A stretch of 64,000 nt of DNA from Sanguibacter suaedae (GCF_016342785.1 NZ_JAEINH010000006.1:175496-239495); one strand, 5' to 3'; positions 8,398-18,278 are shown, counted from the first letter of the stretch. Translations and numbers: made by a program. Notes: generated by a model from the sequence alone, not told the origin.

Positions 8398-9385
8398 TGG
8401 ACGTCTCCTGTGGGCCGTCCGGGCCGTCGGACGGGTTCGCGGTCGTGTAGTGCTCGGTCGACAACCACGGGACGAGGACGTCGTTGCTCAACGCGTACCA
8501 GCCGACCACGAGGGTCGTGCCGCCGGACGGGACGCGAGTCAGCCGGTGGACCTGGGTGCCGTGCGCGCGCAACGCGGCCTCGACGGCGTCCGCGACAGGG
8601 AGGACGTCCACCACGTGGGTGACGGTGCGCTCGGGGACGCACGCTGCTGGCAGCGGCCCGTCCGGCGAGGGCAGCACCGGGAGGACGTCGTGCGCCGCGT
8701 CGAAGGAGTCGAGCGCCCCGAGAGCGACGTGGGCCGAGAGCTCCGTGCGGGCGTCGCGCATGGTCTGCGGCGGCACGACGGCCCACCACACGTCGGGGTC
8801 GACGGCCGGACCGTCCGCGGAGCCCACGCGCGCGAGGGCGACGGCGCGCATGGTGATCTCGTGGGCCCGGACGTGGTCCGGGTGCCCGTACCCGCCGCCG
8901 GGCTCGTAGGTGACGACCACGGAGGGCCTGCGGTCGCGCAGGAGCCGGGCGAGCCGGGCGGCCGCCGCGTCGAGGTCGACGGCCACGAGCGCATTCTCGG
9001 GGACGTCGGGGGCGACCCCGGCGTGCCCGCTCGTGCCGGGCGGACCGGAACCCAGCCACGCCATGCCGGAGTCCTCGACGCGCGGCGGGAGGCCGTCCTC
9101 GCCGGGGATCGCGTCGAGGAAGGCATGATCGGCGACACCGAGGTGCCGCAGTGCGTCGGCGATCTCCACCTCGCGGTGGGCGGCGAGCGCAGGACCGTCG
9201 CCCTCCAGGTGCGCGAGGGCCTCACCGATGACCTCGCCGCGCTCGCCCCGGGTGCAGGTGACGACGGTGACCGGCTCTCCCGCCGCCGCCCACGTCGCGA
9301 GGAGGGCGCCGGTGGCGAGCGTCTCGTCGTCGGGGTGGGCGTGCACGGCGAGGAGACCGCCTGCGGGTCTCACGTGTTCCGTCAT
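8384..9385 (-). CDS. mshB: N-acetyl-1-D-myo-inositol-2-amino-2-deoxy-alpha-D-glucopyranoside deacetylase
   Basis: MshB removes the acetyl group from GlcNAc-inositol, the second step of mycothiol synthesis. The 333-residue protein belongs to the PIG-L/LmbE zinc deacetylases. It has HAHPDDE near residues 15-21, which provides zinc ligands and the catalytic Asp, and GGGYGHPDHVRAHE with the third zinc His. Residue length and the extended C-terminal region match MshB rather than the mycothiol conjugate amidase Mca. Mycothiol is restricted to actinobacteria, which supports the taxonomic reading of the window. It has an AGGA ribosome site. Confidence 0.88.
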   Translation of the reverse strand: MTEHVRPAGGLLAVHAHPDDETLATGALLATWAAAGEPVTVVTCTRGERGEVIGEALAHLEGDGPALAAHREVEIADALRHLGVADHAFLDAIPGEDGLPPRVEDSGMAWLGSGPPGTSGHAGVAPDVPENALVAVDLDAAAARLARLLRDRRPSVVVTYEPGGGYGHPDHVRAHEITMRAVALARVGSADGPAVDPDVWWAVVPPQTMRDARTELSAHVALGALDSFDAAHDVLPVLPSPDGPLPAACVPERTVTHVVDVLPVADAVEAALRAHGTQVHRLTRVPSGGTTLVVGWYALSNDVLVPWLSTEHYTTANPSDGPDGPQETSSDAR

Positions 9386-9423
9386 CGGTGATCCTGTCGT
9401 GACTGGCCGAGCCCGCGACGAGG

Positions 9424-9464
9424 CGTCGGGTGCAGGGCGCCCTCAGGCCGCCCCGCACCCGACG
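9424..9464 (-). terminator. hairpin terminator after typA
   Basis: CGTCGGGTGC (9424-9433) pairs perfectly with GCACCCGACG (9455-9464). The 21-base loop contains a smaller self-complementary AGGGCGCCCT. It begins four bases past the typA stop and before mshB. There is no T-tract, as is common in high-GC actinobacteria. Confidence 0.65.
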
Positions 9465-9468
9465 GTCG

Positions 9469-11391
9469 TCAGGACTTCTTGGAGCGGGAGAAGGCGCGTG
9501 CCCGCTCGTTCTGGTCGAGGATGACCTTGCGGATGCGCACGACCTCGGGGGTGACCTCGACGCACTCGTCCTCGCGGGCGAACTCGAGGCTCTCCTCGAG
9601 GGTGAGGTGCTTCGGGGGGGTGAGGTTCTCGAACGTGTCGCTGCTCGCGGCACGCATGTTCGTGAGCTTCTTCTCCTTGGTGATGTTCACGTCCATGTCC
9701 TCGTTGCGCGAGTTCTCGCCGACGATCATGCCCTCGTAGACCTCCTGGGTGGGGTCCACGAAGAAGGAGCCGCGCTCCTGGAGGTTGATCATGGCGAAGG
9801 GCGTGACCACGCCGGAGCGGTCGGCGACGAGGGAGCCGTTGACGCGCGTCTCGATGGGGCCGGCCCACGGCTCGTAGCCCTCCGCGATGGAGGACGCGAT
9901 GCCGGTGCCGCGGGTGTCGGTGAGGAAGCGCGTGCGGAAGCCGATGAGGCCGCGTGCGGGCACGACGAACTCCATGCGGACCCAGCCCGTGCCGTGGTTC
10001 GACATGGTCTCCATGCGGCCCTTGCGCTGGGCGAGGAGCTGGGTGACGGCGCCGAGGTACTCCTCGGGGACGTCGATCGTCATGCGCTCCATGGGCTCGC
10101 ACTTCTTGCCGTCGACGACCTTGGTGACGACCTGCGGCTTGCCGACGGTGAGCTCGAAGCCCTCGCGGCGCATCTGCTCGACGAGGATCGCGAGCGCGAG
10201 CTCGCCTCGGCCCTGGACCTCCCACGCGTCGGGGCGCTCGGTGGGCAGGACGCGGAGCGACACGTTGCCGATGAGCTCCTTGTCGAGGCGGTCCTTGACC
10301 TGACGCGCGGTGACCTTGTGGCCCTTGCCGCCCTTGCCCGCGAGGGGCGAGGTGTTGATCCCGATGGTCATGGAGATCGCGGGGTCGTCGACGGTGATGA
10401 GCGGCAGCGGACGCGGGTCGTCCGGGTCGGTGAGCGTCTCACCGATGGTGATGTCCTCGATCCCGGCGACGGCGACGATCTCACCCGGGCCGGCGGAGTC
10501 GGTGGGCACGCGGTCGAGCGCCTTGGTCTCGAGGAGCTCGGTGATCTTCACGTTCTGCATGCTGCCGTCGGCACGGGCCCAGGCCACGGTCTGGCCCTTG
10601 TTGATGCGCCCGTTGAAGATGCGCAGGAGCGCGAGACGCCCGAGGAACGGCGACGCGTCGAGGTTGGTGACGTGGGCCTGGAGCGGTGCGCCCTCCTCGT
10701 AGGTGGGCGCGGGGATCTTGTCGAGGATCATCTTGAACAGCGGCTCGAGGTCCTCGCTGTCCGGCAGCCCGCCGTCGGCGGGGAGGTTCGTCGACGCACG
10801 GCCGGCCTTGGCCGCCGCGTACACGACGGGCATGTCGAGGATGGCGTCGAGGTCGAGGTCGGGGACGTCGTCCGCGAGGTCGCTCGCAAGGCCGAGGAGC
10901 AGGTCGGTGGTCTCGGCCACGACCTCCTCGATGCGCGAGTCGGGGCGGTCGACCTTGTTCACGACGAGGATGACGGGGAGCTTGGCGACGAGCGCCTTGC
11001 GGAGCACGAAGCGCGTCTGGGGCAGGGGGCCCTCGGACGCGTCGACGAGGAGCACGACGCCGTCGACCATGGACAGGCCGCGCTCGACCTCGCCACCGAA
11101 GTCGGCGTGACCCGGGGTGTCGATGACGTTGATGGTGATGCCGCCGGGCTCGCCCGCAGCCGCTGCCGCCGGTCCGGCGTAGCGCACGGCGGTGTTCTTC
11201 GCGAGGATCGTGATGCCCTTCTCGCGCTCGAGGTCACCGGAGTCCATGGCGCGTTCGTCGACGTGCGCGTGGGACCCGAAGGCGCCCGACTGGTGGAGCA
11301 TGGCGTCGACAAGAGTGGTCTTGCCATGGTCGACGTGGGCGACGATCGCGACGTTGCGCAGGTCGGAGCGCACAGACATAGAGGAACTCAT
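9469..11391 (-). CDS. typA: translational GTPase TypA/BipA
   Basis: TypA is a ribosome-associated GTPase related to EF-G, involved in large-subunit assembly and stress or cold growth. The 640-residue protein has G1 AHVDHGKTT (18-26), a switch region with [14 protein letters not shown]3 [14 protein letters not shown], and NKVDRPD as G4. Domains II, III and V follow, with the TypA-specific [20 protein letters not shown] and a basic C-terminal end. Length is normal (about 610-640). It is a single gene bounded by a hairpin downstream and a 180-base gap upstream holding a TACGAT hexamer (11535-11540) that may be its -10. Confidence 0.93.
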   Translation of the reverse strand: MSSSMSVRSDLRNVAIVAHVDHGKTTLVDAMLHQSGAFGSHAHVDERAMDSGDLEREKGITILAKNTAVRYAGPAAAAAGEPGGITINVIDTPGHADFGGEVERGLSMVDGVVLLVDASEGPLPQTRFVLRKALVAKLPVILVVNKVDRPDSRIEEVVAETTDLLLGLASDLADDVPDLDLDAILDMPVVYAAAKAGRASTNLPADGGLPDSEDLEPLFKMILDKIPAPTYEEGAPLQAHVTNLDASPFLGRLALLRIFNGRINKGQTVAWARADGSMQNVKITELLETKALDRVPTDSAGPGEIVAVAGIEDITIGETLTDPDDPRPLPLITVDDPAISMTIGINTSPLAGKGGKGHKVTARQVKDRLDKELIGNVSLRVLPTERPDAWEVQGRGELALAILVEQMRREGFELTVGKPQVVTKVVDGKKCEPMERMTIDVPEEYLGAVTQLLAQRKGRMETMSNHGTGWVRMEFVVPARGLIGFRTRFLTDTRGTGIASSIAEGYEPWAGPIETRVNGSLVADRSGVVTPFAMINLQERGSFFVDPTQEVYEGMIVGENSRNEDMDVNITKEKKLTNMRAASSDTFENLTPPKHLTLEESLEFAREDECVEVTPEVVRIRKVILDQNERARAFSRSKKS

Positions 11392-11573
11392 TTCACCGTG
11401 AGGAAAGGAACGGGTGCAGCGTGCTGGTGCGCGCCGCGGGACACCGAGTGGTCACGTGTCAGCGGCCCTGCTCTGCGGCGCGTGGGTGCACGCGACGAGC
11501 CCGGACCGGCAGACGGACGACGTTGACCTTGGCAATCGTACCGTCCCGAGCCCTTCGGGGCCGACGCAGGTGG

Positions 11574-13355
11574 TCAATCCCTCCCTGACACGCCCCTCAC
11601 GTCGCGCAGGACGCTGGCCTCCTCACCGAGCTCTGCGAGGAACGCGTGCCTCGCTTCCCTGCGACGACGCTGCTCGTGCGGCTCGGGAACCGGTGCCGCC
11701 GCGAGCAGGCGTCGGGTGTACTCCTCCTGCGGGCGGTGGAGCACGTCCTCGCGCAGGCCCGCCTCGACGACCCGTCCTCCCCGCAGCACCACGACGCGGT
11801 GAGCGAGAAGATCGACCACCGCGAGATCGTGGCTGACGAAGAGGCACGCGAACCCGTAGCGGGCCTGGAGGTCCGTGAGCAAGGCGAGGACGCTCGCCTG
11901 CACCGACACGTCGAGGGCGGAGGTCGGTTCGTCGGCCACGAGCAGCTCCGGGTCGAGGATGAGCGCCCGGGCGATGCTCACGCGTTGACGCTGACCGCCG
12001 GACAGCTCGTGCGGGTACCGGTTCGCCGTGCTGCGCGGGAGCTCGACCGCGTCGAGCATCTCGTGGACCTTCTCCAACCGGTCCTTGCCCGACCGCAGGA
12101 CCTTGTGCACGACGAGAGGCTCGGCGACGCAGTCGCCTACCGGCATGCGCGGGTTGAGCGAGGCCGCGGGATCCTGGAAGACCACCCCGATGCGTCTGCG
12201 CAGCTCCTTGAGATCTCTGCGTCCGATCCGCCCCACGTCCTGCCCGAAGATGTTCACCGAGCCGCTCGCCGCAGGAATGAGCCCGAGGGCACACCGGCCG
12301 ATGGTGGACTTGCCGGATCCTGACTCCCCCACGAGCCCGACGATCTCCGACTCTCCCACGGTGAGGGACACGTCGTCGACGGCCCGGAAGGGGGGCCTGC
12401 CAAGGCGCTGGTACTCGATGACGAGCCCGCTCAGGTCGAGCGCAGGCGTCCCGGTCCGGGCACCGGCGCGGCGCTCGGCTCCCTCCGCAGGGTCGACGGC
12501 GGCGACCTGGGCGTCTTCCCGCGCCCCGAGGTGGGGCACCGATCCGAGGAGCCGTCGCGTGTACTCGTGCACGGGACGGACGAGGACCTCCTCCACGGTG
12601 CCCGTCTCGACCAGGTCGCCTCGGAGCATCACGGCCACCCGGTCCGCCATGTCGGCGACGACCCCCATGTTGTGCGTGATGAGGAGGATCCCGGTGCGGA
12701 GCGTGTCCTTCAGCGACCGCAGGAGGTCGAGGATCTCGGCCTGCACGGTGACGTCGAGCGCCGTCGTCGGCTCGTCAGCGATGATCACCCTGGGCTCGCA
12801 GCTGATCGCCATGGCGATGACGACTCGCTGACGCTGCCCCCCGGAGAGCTCGTGCGGATACTGGCGCGCGCGTCGCTCGGGCTCGGGGATCCCGACCATG
12901 CGCAGGAGCTCCACCGCGCGCGCCGACGCGTCCGTGCCGTAGGCGATGCCGTGCAGCTCGAGCGCTTCCGTGAGCTGGAGGCCGATCGTCAGGACGGGGT
13001 TGAGCGCGGTCATCGGTTCCTGGAAGACCATCGCCACGTCCCTGCCGCGCACCCGGCGCAGCCCACGATCGTCGAGGCCGCCGAGAGACGTGCCGCCGAC
13101 CCTGATGTCGCCGGACACCCGGGCGTTCGCCGGCAGCAGTCCGAGCGCGGTCATCGAGGTGACCGACTTGCCCGACCCGGACTCTCCCACGAGGGCGACG
13201 ACCTCGCCCGGATGCACGTCGAACGTGATTCCCTTGACGGCGTGCACCTCCCCGAACTGGGTGGAGAAGCGGACGTGGAGGTCCTCGAAGCTCAGGACCG
13301 GGCCCTCACCCTTCGTCGGCGCATCACCGCGTGCGGTGCTCGTCGTGGTGGCCAT
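11574..13355 (-). CDS. oligopeptide ABC transporter, fused double ATP-binding protein (operon 1)
   Basis: The 593-residue protein joins two DppD/DppF-type ATPase domains, so one chain replaces the usual pair. Each half has a Walker A (VGESGSGKSVTS near residue 48; VGESGSGKSTIG near 336), an LSGGQRQRV signature and a Walker B (IIADEPTTALD; LVADEPTSALD). A spacer with VHEYTRRLLGSVP, the oligopeptide-type ATPase C-terminal region, follows the first half. It would power peptide or oligosaccharide uptake through the two permeases upstream. The start overlaps the permease stop by one base. The true start is at 13355; the reading frame stays open upstream only because it runs antiphase through the permease gene. 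Confidence 0.88.
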   Translation of the reverse strand: MATTTSTARGDAPTKGEGPVLSFEDLHVRFSTQFGEVHAVKGITFDVHPGEVVALVGESGSGKSVTSMTALGLLPANARVSGDIRVGGTSLGGLDDRGLRRVRGRDVAMVFQEPMTALNPVLTIGLQLTEALELHGIAYGTDASARAVELLRMVGIPEPERRARQYPHELSGGQRQRVVIAMAISCEPRVIIADEPTTALDVTVQAEILDLLRSLKDTLRTGILLITHNMGVVADMADRVAVMLRGDLVETGTVEEVLVRPVHEYTRRLLGSVPHLGAREDAQVAAVDPAEGAERRAGARTGTPALDLSGLVIEYQRLGRPPFRAVDDVSLTVGESEIVGLVGESGSGKSTIGRCALGLIPAASGSVNIFGQDVGRIGRRDLKELRRRIGVVFQDPAASLNPRMPVGDCVAEPLVVHKVLRSGKDRLEKVHEMLDAVELPRSTANRYPHELSGGQRQRVSIARALILDPELLVADEPTSALDVSVQASVLALLTDLQARYGFACLFVSHDLAVVDLLAHRVVVLRGGRVVEAGLREDVLHRPQEEYTRRLLAAAPVPEPHEQRRRREARHAFLAELGEEASVLRDVRGVSGRD

Positions 13356-14368
13356 CAGCTCTTGCTCCTGTTCTGCCGGGGGTCGAAGGCGTCCCGCAGA
13401 CCGTCGCCCACGAAGTTCACCGAGAGGGCGATGGTGAGGATGACGAGGCCGGGCCACCAGAAGAGCCATGGTCTGGTCGTGAAGGCGCTCTGGTAGGTGC
13501 TGATGAGCGACCCGAGGGACACGTCTGGCGGCTGGACCCCGAACCCGAGGAAGCTCAGCGCCGTCTCGAGGAGGATCGCGGACGCGATCGCCAGGGTCCC
13601 GGAGACGATGATGACGCCGACGGCGTTGGGGAGGATGTGCTTGACCACGGTCCGCACCGCGCCGGTGCCGCCCGCCCGGGCGGCCGTGACGAAGTCGCGC
13701 TCGCGCAACGAGAGCACCTCGCCCCGCACCAGCCGGGCCAGCCCCGTCCAGGTGACGAGGCCGAGCACGAGGGCCAGCATGACGGGTCCGCCGCCGCCGG
13801 CGATCCGGCCGAGGACGGCCGCGAGGACGAGCAGCGGGATGACGATGAACAGGTCCGTCAGTCGCATGAGGACGGACTCGACCCAGCCGCGGTAGTAGCC
13901 GGCGAGGGCCCCGACGAGCGTCCCGAGCGCCGTGCTGACGATCCCGACGACGAACGCGATCGTCAGCGAGATCTGCGTGCCGCGCATGACGAGGGCGAAG
14001 TAGTCCTTGCCGGCGTTGTCCTGGCCGAAGGGGTGCTCTCCCAGCGCGAACGGGAAGAGCTGCAGGGTAGGGCGACCGCCGTCGACGAGATCCGCCGCCC
14101 GGGCGAAGTCCTTGTCCCACCACCCGGGCACCGGACCGAACCCGATGGACGTGAACGAGACGAGCACGACGAGCAGCAGGACGGCCAGGGAGACCATCGC
14201 CCCGACGTGCCGGAAGAACCGCCTGCGCACGAGCTGGCCCTGGCTGTAGGAGCGGTCCTCCGTGCGGCCGGGCGTGACCTCGGGCATGACGTGGCCGGGG
14301 ACCGGCGAGATCCCGGAGTCGGTGGGCTGTGGGGCGTATTCGTCCCCGGGCTGCGTGGGGTCAGGCAC
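13355..14368 (-). CDS. oligopeptide ABC transporter permease, DppC-like (operon 1)
   Basis: A 337-residue inner-membrane permease with a cytoplasmic N-terminus of about 60 residues, then six predicted membrane segments. It has the binding-protein-dependent EAA loop (VTAARAGGTGAVRTVVKHIL) that contacts the ATPase, and LSFLGFGVQPPDVSLG and DGLRDAFDPR as in DppC/OppC. I chose GTG at 14368 because GGAGG lies five bases upstream; the longer reading from 14443 has no such site and begins with a basic, low-complexity stretch. It sits between DppB-like and ATPase genes. Confidence 0.85.
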   Translation of the reverse strand: MPDPTQPGDEYAPQPTDSGISPVPGHVMPEVTPGRTEDRSYSQGQLVRRRFFRHVGAMVSLAVLLLVVLVSFTSIGFGPVPGWWDKDFARAADLVDGGRPTLQLFPFALGEHPFGQDNAGKDYFALVMRGTQISLTIAFVVGIVSTALGTLVGALAGYYRGWVESVLMRLTDLFIVIPLLVLAAVLGRIAGGGGPVMLALVLGLVTWTGLARLVRGEVLSLRERDFVTAARAGGTGAVRTVVKHILPNAVGVIIVSGTLAIASAILLETALSFLGFGVQPPDVSLGSLISTYQSAFTTRPWLFWWPGLVILTIALSVNFVGDGLRDAFDPRQNRSKS

Positions 14369-14449
14369 GAGGACCTCCGGCGGGGTGCGGGTCGGGCTGG
14401 GTGCGGACGGGAGCGCACGGCGCGGGGTGCAGCGCCGCCGCACGCCGGA

Positions 14450-15970
14450 TCATCGCCGGATCCTCGGGTCGAGGGACGCGTACGCGATGTCCGCCAGCAG
14501 GTTCATGAGGATGGCCGCGGATCCGGTGACCAGGAAGAACGCCATGACAGGGATGGGGTCGGTCTGGTTGAGCCCTGTCTGGAACAGCTCTCCCATGCCC
14601 TTCCACCCGAAGACCTGCTCCGTGATGACCGCACCCCCGATGAGCCCGGCGAAGTCGAACGCGACGATCGTCGTGATGGGGATGAGCGCGTTGCGGAACG
14701 CGTGGCGTGTGACGACCGTCCGCTCGCTGAGGCCCTTCGAGCGTGCGGTGCGCACGTAGTCCTGCTCGAGCACCTCGAGCATCGACGACCGCGTGTACCT
14801 GCTGTACGACGCGACCGAGATGAGCATGAGGAGGATGGTGGGCAGCACCAGCTGGGTGCCCTTGTCGATGAAGTCCTCCCAGAACGTCCCTGCGAAGCCC
14901 GGGGTCGACGCCCCGATCGTCGAGATGGGTCTCGGCTGCAGGACGAGGTAGGACCCCCAGTACTCCGCGACCTTGCTCATGAGGACGAGGAGGCAGACGA
15001 GGGTCGCCGTCACGGCGGACACCGCCATCGCCTGGCGTCTCGAGCTTCCGCCCCATGCCCATCCGACGACGAGAGCGGTGACGACGGCGAGGGCGTACAG
15101 GCCCACGAGCACGACGGCGTGACCCGGGTCGTCGACCACACCGCCGAGGGCGAGCGACCCGACGACGACGAGCGCGACGGTCGTCAACGCCGCGTAGAGG
15201 ACCCGGCGGTGCCCCAGCCCTGTGACGAGCGTCGTGGTGAGCACCGCGGCCCCCGCACCGGCGATCGCGAGCGGCACGACTCCGAACGAGGGGTCGCGGA
15301 AGGTCCCGGTCTCCTCGAAGACCACGAGGGACACGGCGATCCAGACGAACGCGATCCCGCCGGTCGTCAGTCGACGACGCGGTCCCCCGCCGACGATCGA
15401 CTGCAGCACGAACGCGAGGACCACGGCGAGCAGCACCGTCACCAGAGGGCTGATGAGCGGGTCGGCTAGCCAGTCGTTGAAGCGGATGGCCCCGAACTCC
15501 TTGAGCAGCACCGCCGCCCAGAAGACGGGCAGCGAGAAGAAGAGGAACGCGAGGAACGTCACCGTGTAGTCGAAGCCCGAGTACTGGCGCAGCGCGGTGA
15601 GGATCCCGACGGCGACACCGACCACGATGGCGAGGAGCGTCGCGAGCACCACGAGCCGCAGCGTGGTCACAGCAGCGTTACCCATGAGCTGCTGGACGTC
15701 GACGCCGTTGCGGGTGACCCCGAGCCGGCAGTCGAGCGTGAAGCACCGGGCGACCCCGCCGAGCCAGCTGAGGTAGCGGGACCACCATGGCTCGTCGAGC
15801 CCCATGGTCCGGATACGGGAGTTCATGAGCGTCTGGCGGTTCTCGGCGTTCGACTCGCGCAGGTCGGCGAGCGCGTCACCTGAGACGGTCACGAGCCAGA
15901 ACAGCAGCGCCGAGGCGCCGAGCATGACGAGCAGGGAGATCCCCACCCGGCGGAGGACGAATCTGAGCAC
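14450..15970 (-). CDS. oligopeptide ABC transporter permease, DppB-like with large insertion (operon 1)
   Basis: The N-terminal part (MLRFVLRRVGISLLVMLGAS, then a periplasmic loop and TLRLVVLATLLAIVVGVAVG) and the C-terminal part (VRTARSKGLSERTVVTRHAF as EAA loop, GGAVITEQVFGWKGMG, ASLDPRIRR) are typical of DppB/OppB permeases. At 506 residues it is about 180 longer than usual. The extra stretch (about 195-360) lies between conserved segments and carries roughly five hydrophobic helices. The frame is open throughout, so this is an insertion, not an error I can see. A 139-base gap with two hairpins separates it from the lipoprotein gene upstream. Confidence 0.83.
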   Translation of the reverse strand: MLRFVLRRVGISLLVMLGASALLFWLVTVSGDALADLRESNAENRQTLMNSRIRTMGLDEPWWSRYLSWLGGVARCFTLDCRLGVTRNGVDVQQLMGNAAVTTLRLVVLATLLAIVVGVAVGILTALRQYSGFDYTVTFLAFLFFSLPVFWAAVLLKEFGAIRFNDWLADPLISPLVTVLLAVVLAFVLQSIVGGGPRRRLTTGGIAFVWIAVSLVVFEETGTFRDPSFGVVPLAIAGAGAAVLTTTLVTGLGHRRVLYAALTTVALVVVGSLALGGVVDDPGHAVVLVGLYALAVVTALVVGWAWGGSSRRQAMAVSAVTATLVCLLVLMSKVAEYWGSYLVLQPRPISTIGASTPGFAGTFWEDFIDKGTQLVLPTILLMLISVASYSRYTRSSMLEVLEQDYVRTARSKGLSERTVVTRHAFRNALIPITTIVAFDFAGLIGGAVITEQVFGWKGMGELFQTGLNQTDPIPVMAFFLVTGSAAILMNLLADIAYASLDPRIRR

Positions 15971-16036
15971 GGAGGACCCTTCGTGGCGGTACGGCGAGCG
16001 TCGTACCGAGGGTGACGGGGGCAGGAGGACGGGGGC

Positions 16037-16064
16037 GGGGCGTCAGGAACGGTCCTGGCGCCCC
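16037..16064 (-). terminator. hairpin 3' of the operon 1 lipoprotein gene (distal of two)
   Basis: GGGGCGTCAGGA (16037-16048) faces TCCTGGCGCCCC (16053-16064) around a four-base loop, a 12-pair stem with one G-U-type pair. With the neighbouring hairpin it separates the binding-protein gene from the permeases. Such hairpins usually stabilise the lipoprotein message or cause partial termination so that the binding protein is made in excess. Confidence 0.6.
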
Positions 16065-16077
16065 ACCCCCGGTCTGG

Positions 16078-16104
16078 TGACGCGGGGGCGTTCCCCCTGC
16101 GTCA
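16078..16104 (-). terminator. hairpin 3' of the operon 1 lipoprotein gene (proximal of two)
   Basis: TGACGC plus a G run (16078-16088) pairs with a C run plus TGCGTCA (16093-16104). It lies six bases beyond the lipoprotein stop and in tandem with the next hairpin. Confidence 0.55.
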
Positions 16105-16109
16105 CGGGG

Positions 16110-17993
16110 TCATCGGACCCACTGCTCCGCGTTCCACACGACCTGGTTCTGGGTCGCCGTCTTCCGAACGTTCTGGATGGAGGAGTCGGCCCCCACGAGG
16201 CCGGGGTGCGCGAACAGCGGGATGCCGTGCAGGTCGTCCCACAGGCCCTTCTCGATGATCTTCGTCTGCTCCAGGTGCACCTCGGGGTCGACAGAGGACT
16301 CGAGCGTCTTCCACGCCGCGTCCACGTCCTCGTTGGAGTACCAGTTCCAGTTCTGGGGGTTGTCGGTCACGTAGATGTTCGCGCCGGACGCGACCTGCCC
16401 GGACCCGGCCCACGCGAAGAGCGACACCTCGTAGTCGCCGAGGGACCGCTCACCGCCCTCGTCCATGTACGTCGCGGAGCTGACGTCCGTGATGTTGAAC
16501 CCGGCCTGGTCGCAGCTCGACTTGATGAGCGCGACCTCGTCGGCCCGGCGGGTGTTCCCGGCGACGTAACCGATGCGCACGTCGATCGGGGTGGCGACGC
16601 CGGACTCGGCGATCTTGGCGCGGGCACCGTCGAGGTCGACCTCGTCGTAGCGGCCGTCGTAGGACTCGCTGACGACCTCGTCGTAGTTCTCCTGGAAGGG
16701 AAAGACCTCGCGGGCGTTCATGACGACGGCCTCGGGGTTGATCGGCTTGACGAGGTTGTCGACGATCTGCTGTCGGGGCACGCACATGGCGAACGCCTCG
16801 CGCAGCTCCATGCTCTCCGCGAAGGGCCCGTCCCGGTGGTTGAGGTCGAGGTGCTCCCAGGTGAGCGTGTCGCCCGTGAGGATGCTGGCGTTCGCCACGC
16901 CCTCGAGCTGGGTGAGCGTGTCGACGGTGGGCTGCGGCTCGATGACGTCGAGGTCACCGTTGGCGAGCGCCTGGACGTGGGTGCTCGGCTCGGCGAACCG
17001 GAACGTCAGCCGCTGCGTCGCGGCGGGCGTCCCCCAGTAGTTCTCGTTCGCCTCGAGCGTGATGGACTGGCCGGCGACCCAGGTACCGAACTTGTAGGGT
17101 CCGGCGACAGGGATGAGGGACTCGTCGGGGAGCTCCCCCGGGGCCGGGTTGGCCCAACCGGTGTTGAAGAAGTCCGCGGCCTCGGCGATGACCTCGAAGT
17201 CCTCGTCGAGGATCGCCTGCGTCAGCTCGTCGGCGCTGAGCCCGATCTGCTCCGCGACGACGTGCGCCGGGTACCACTGGCCGAGCCCGCCGACCAGGAG
17301 CTTCCAGTCCGCGTAGGGCTCCTTGAAGGTCACCACGAACTCCTTGCCGCCGATCTCGCCCTCGGGGCCGTTCGGGGCGTACTCCCCGTAGCTGCCGCTC
17401 ACCGAGTTGAAGAGGTGGCACTCGGGGTGGTCCGCGTAGTTGAGGTTGCCGCCCGTGTAGGTGGTGATGGCCCAGTCGAGGACCATGTCGTCGTAGTCGA
17501 GGGGCGTGCCGTCGGACCAGACCGCCGCGTCGTTGATCGTGTACCTCACCGTGAGCGGGTCGTCCGCGATCTTCTCGACGCTCCCGAACTCCGGGTCGAC
17601 GTGGACCTCGCCGTCGGTCCCGTAGTAGATGAACCCGGACGCCGTCCGGGCGTTGACGACGGACGTGTACACGTCGTAGTTCTCGGGGATCGCGCCGTTG
17701 TAGCCGGACCACTCGTCCTGGCCGACGGAGTAGAAGATCTCGTCGTCCGCCGTGGAGGAGATCTCGAGCGCTTCCTTGCCGGTACCGCCGCCCTCGGGGA
17801 ACACCTCGGGGGTGACCGGGGCCCCCTCCTGCGCCGCGACGACGGAGTCGTCCCGGGCGCTCGTGGTGCAGACGTCGCTCGCGCCCGCGCTCTCCGTCTC
17901 GGTGACTTCCTCGGTCCCGCCCGAGCAGGCCGAGAGCAGCAGCGCTCCGCCGGCCAGCAGCGCGATCGGCGCCGCAGTGTTCGTGATCCTCAA
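16110..17993 (-). CDS. ABC transporter substrate-binding lipoprotein, family 5 (operon 1)
   Basis: A 627-residue extracytoplasmic solute-binding protein of the peptide/nickel/oligosaccharide class (SBP_bac_5). The signal peptide ends in a lipobox LLLSAC with the lipidated Cys at 23. Family features include YTINDAAVWSDGTPLDYDDM and the late LRELAFAM-type helix (MELREAFAMCVPRQQIVDN). The start is TTG at 17993 after GGGGAGGA, the same start type as the operon 2 lipoprotein. The ligand cannot be read from sequence; in cellulolytic actinobacteria this class binds peptides or cello-oligosaccharides. It is the first gene of operon 1. Confidence 0.88.
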   Translation of the reverse strand: MRITNTAAPIALLAGGALLLSACSGGTEEVTETESAGASDVCTTSARDDSVVAAQEGAPVTPEVFPEGGGTGKEALEISSTADDEIFYSVGQDEWSGYNGAIPENYDVYTSVVNARTASGFIYYGTDGEVHVDPEFGSVEKIADDPLTVRYTINDAAVWSDGTPLDYDDMVLDWAITTYTGGNLNYADHPECHLFNSVSGSYGEYAPNGPEGEIGGKEFVVTFKEPYADWKLLVGGLGQWYPAHVVAEQIGLSADELTQAILDEDFEVIAEAADFFNTGWANPAPGELPDESLIPVAGPYKFGTWVAGQSITLEANENYWGTPAATQRLTFRFAEPSTHVQALANGDLDVIEPQPTVDTLTQLEGVANASILTGDTLTWEHLDLNHRDGPFAESMELREAFAMCVPRQQIVDNLVKPINPEAVVMNAREVFPFQENYDEVVSESYDGRYDEVDLDGARAKIAESGVATPIDVRIGYVAGNTRRADEVALIKSSCDQAGFNITDVSSATYMDEGGERSLGDYEVSLFAWAGSGQVASGANIYVTDNPQNWNWYSNEDVDAAWKTLESSVDPEVHLEQTKIIEKGLWDDLHGIPLFAHPGLVGADSSIQNVRKTATQNQVVWNAEQWVR

Positions 17994-18044
17994 TGGTCCT
18001 CCCCTGAAGTGGGGGGACGCCCGTGGGCCGCCCCCTGCGTAGGG

Positions 18045-18058
18045 AGCAAACTACCCAG
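18045..18058 (-). promoter_or_regulatory. shared -10 block, oligopeptide operon 1
   Basis: The minus strand carries CTGGGTAGTTTGCT, with TAGTTT matching TANNNT. Twelve of 14 bases match the block at 24071-24084 before operon 2, and both lie exactly 44 bases from the upstream inverted repeat. It would place the transcript start about 48 bases before the TTG start. A CRP-like sequence (TGTGA-N6-ACACA, 18065-18080) lies just upstream. Confidence 0.55.
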
Positions 18059-18101
18059 CCGAACTGTGAGCCCGGACACATCGAGGACATTTCGTGCTGA
18101 T

Positions 18102-18130
18102 CGTTACCGAAGTGATACTGGTCGGCAACT
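18102..18130 (-). promoter_or_regulatory. inverted repeat operator shared by both oligopeptide operons (operon 1 copy)
   Basis: CGTTACCG (18102-18109) and CGGCAACT (18123-18130) form an inverted repeat with a 13-base spacer, seven of eight bases matching. The spacer also shares TGATACTG with the operon 2 copy at 24128-24156. It is centred about 75 bases upstream of the predicted transcript start, which suits an activator or a distal operator. The cognate regulator is unknown. Confidence 0.6.
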
Positions 18131-18209
18131 TCCGTCATGTTCCGTTCACACTCACTGTTCACACCTGGCGGTCGACGGACGTCCGGCGCCGGTCGGCAAG
18201 GCTCCCGGG

Positions 18210-18251
18210 GACGACGAAGGGCGGCCCCCTTCTCGGGAACCGCCCGTCGTC
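18210..18251 (-). terminator. hairpin terminator after oligopeptide operon 2
   Basis: GACGAC and GGGCGG on the left (with a three-base bulge) pair with CCGCCC and GTCGTC on the right. The element lies 28 bases past the operon 2 ATPase stop. Confidence 0.55.
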
Positions 18252-18278
18252 GACCGGTGTGCTGGCCGGCACAGCGCG

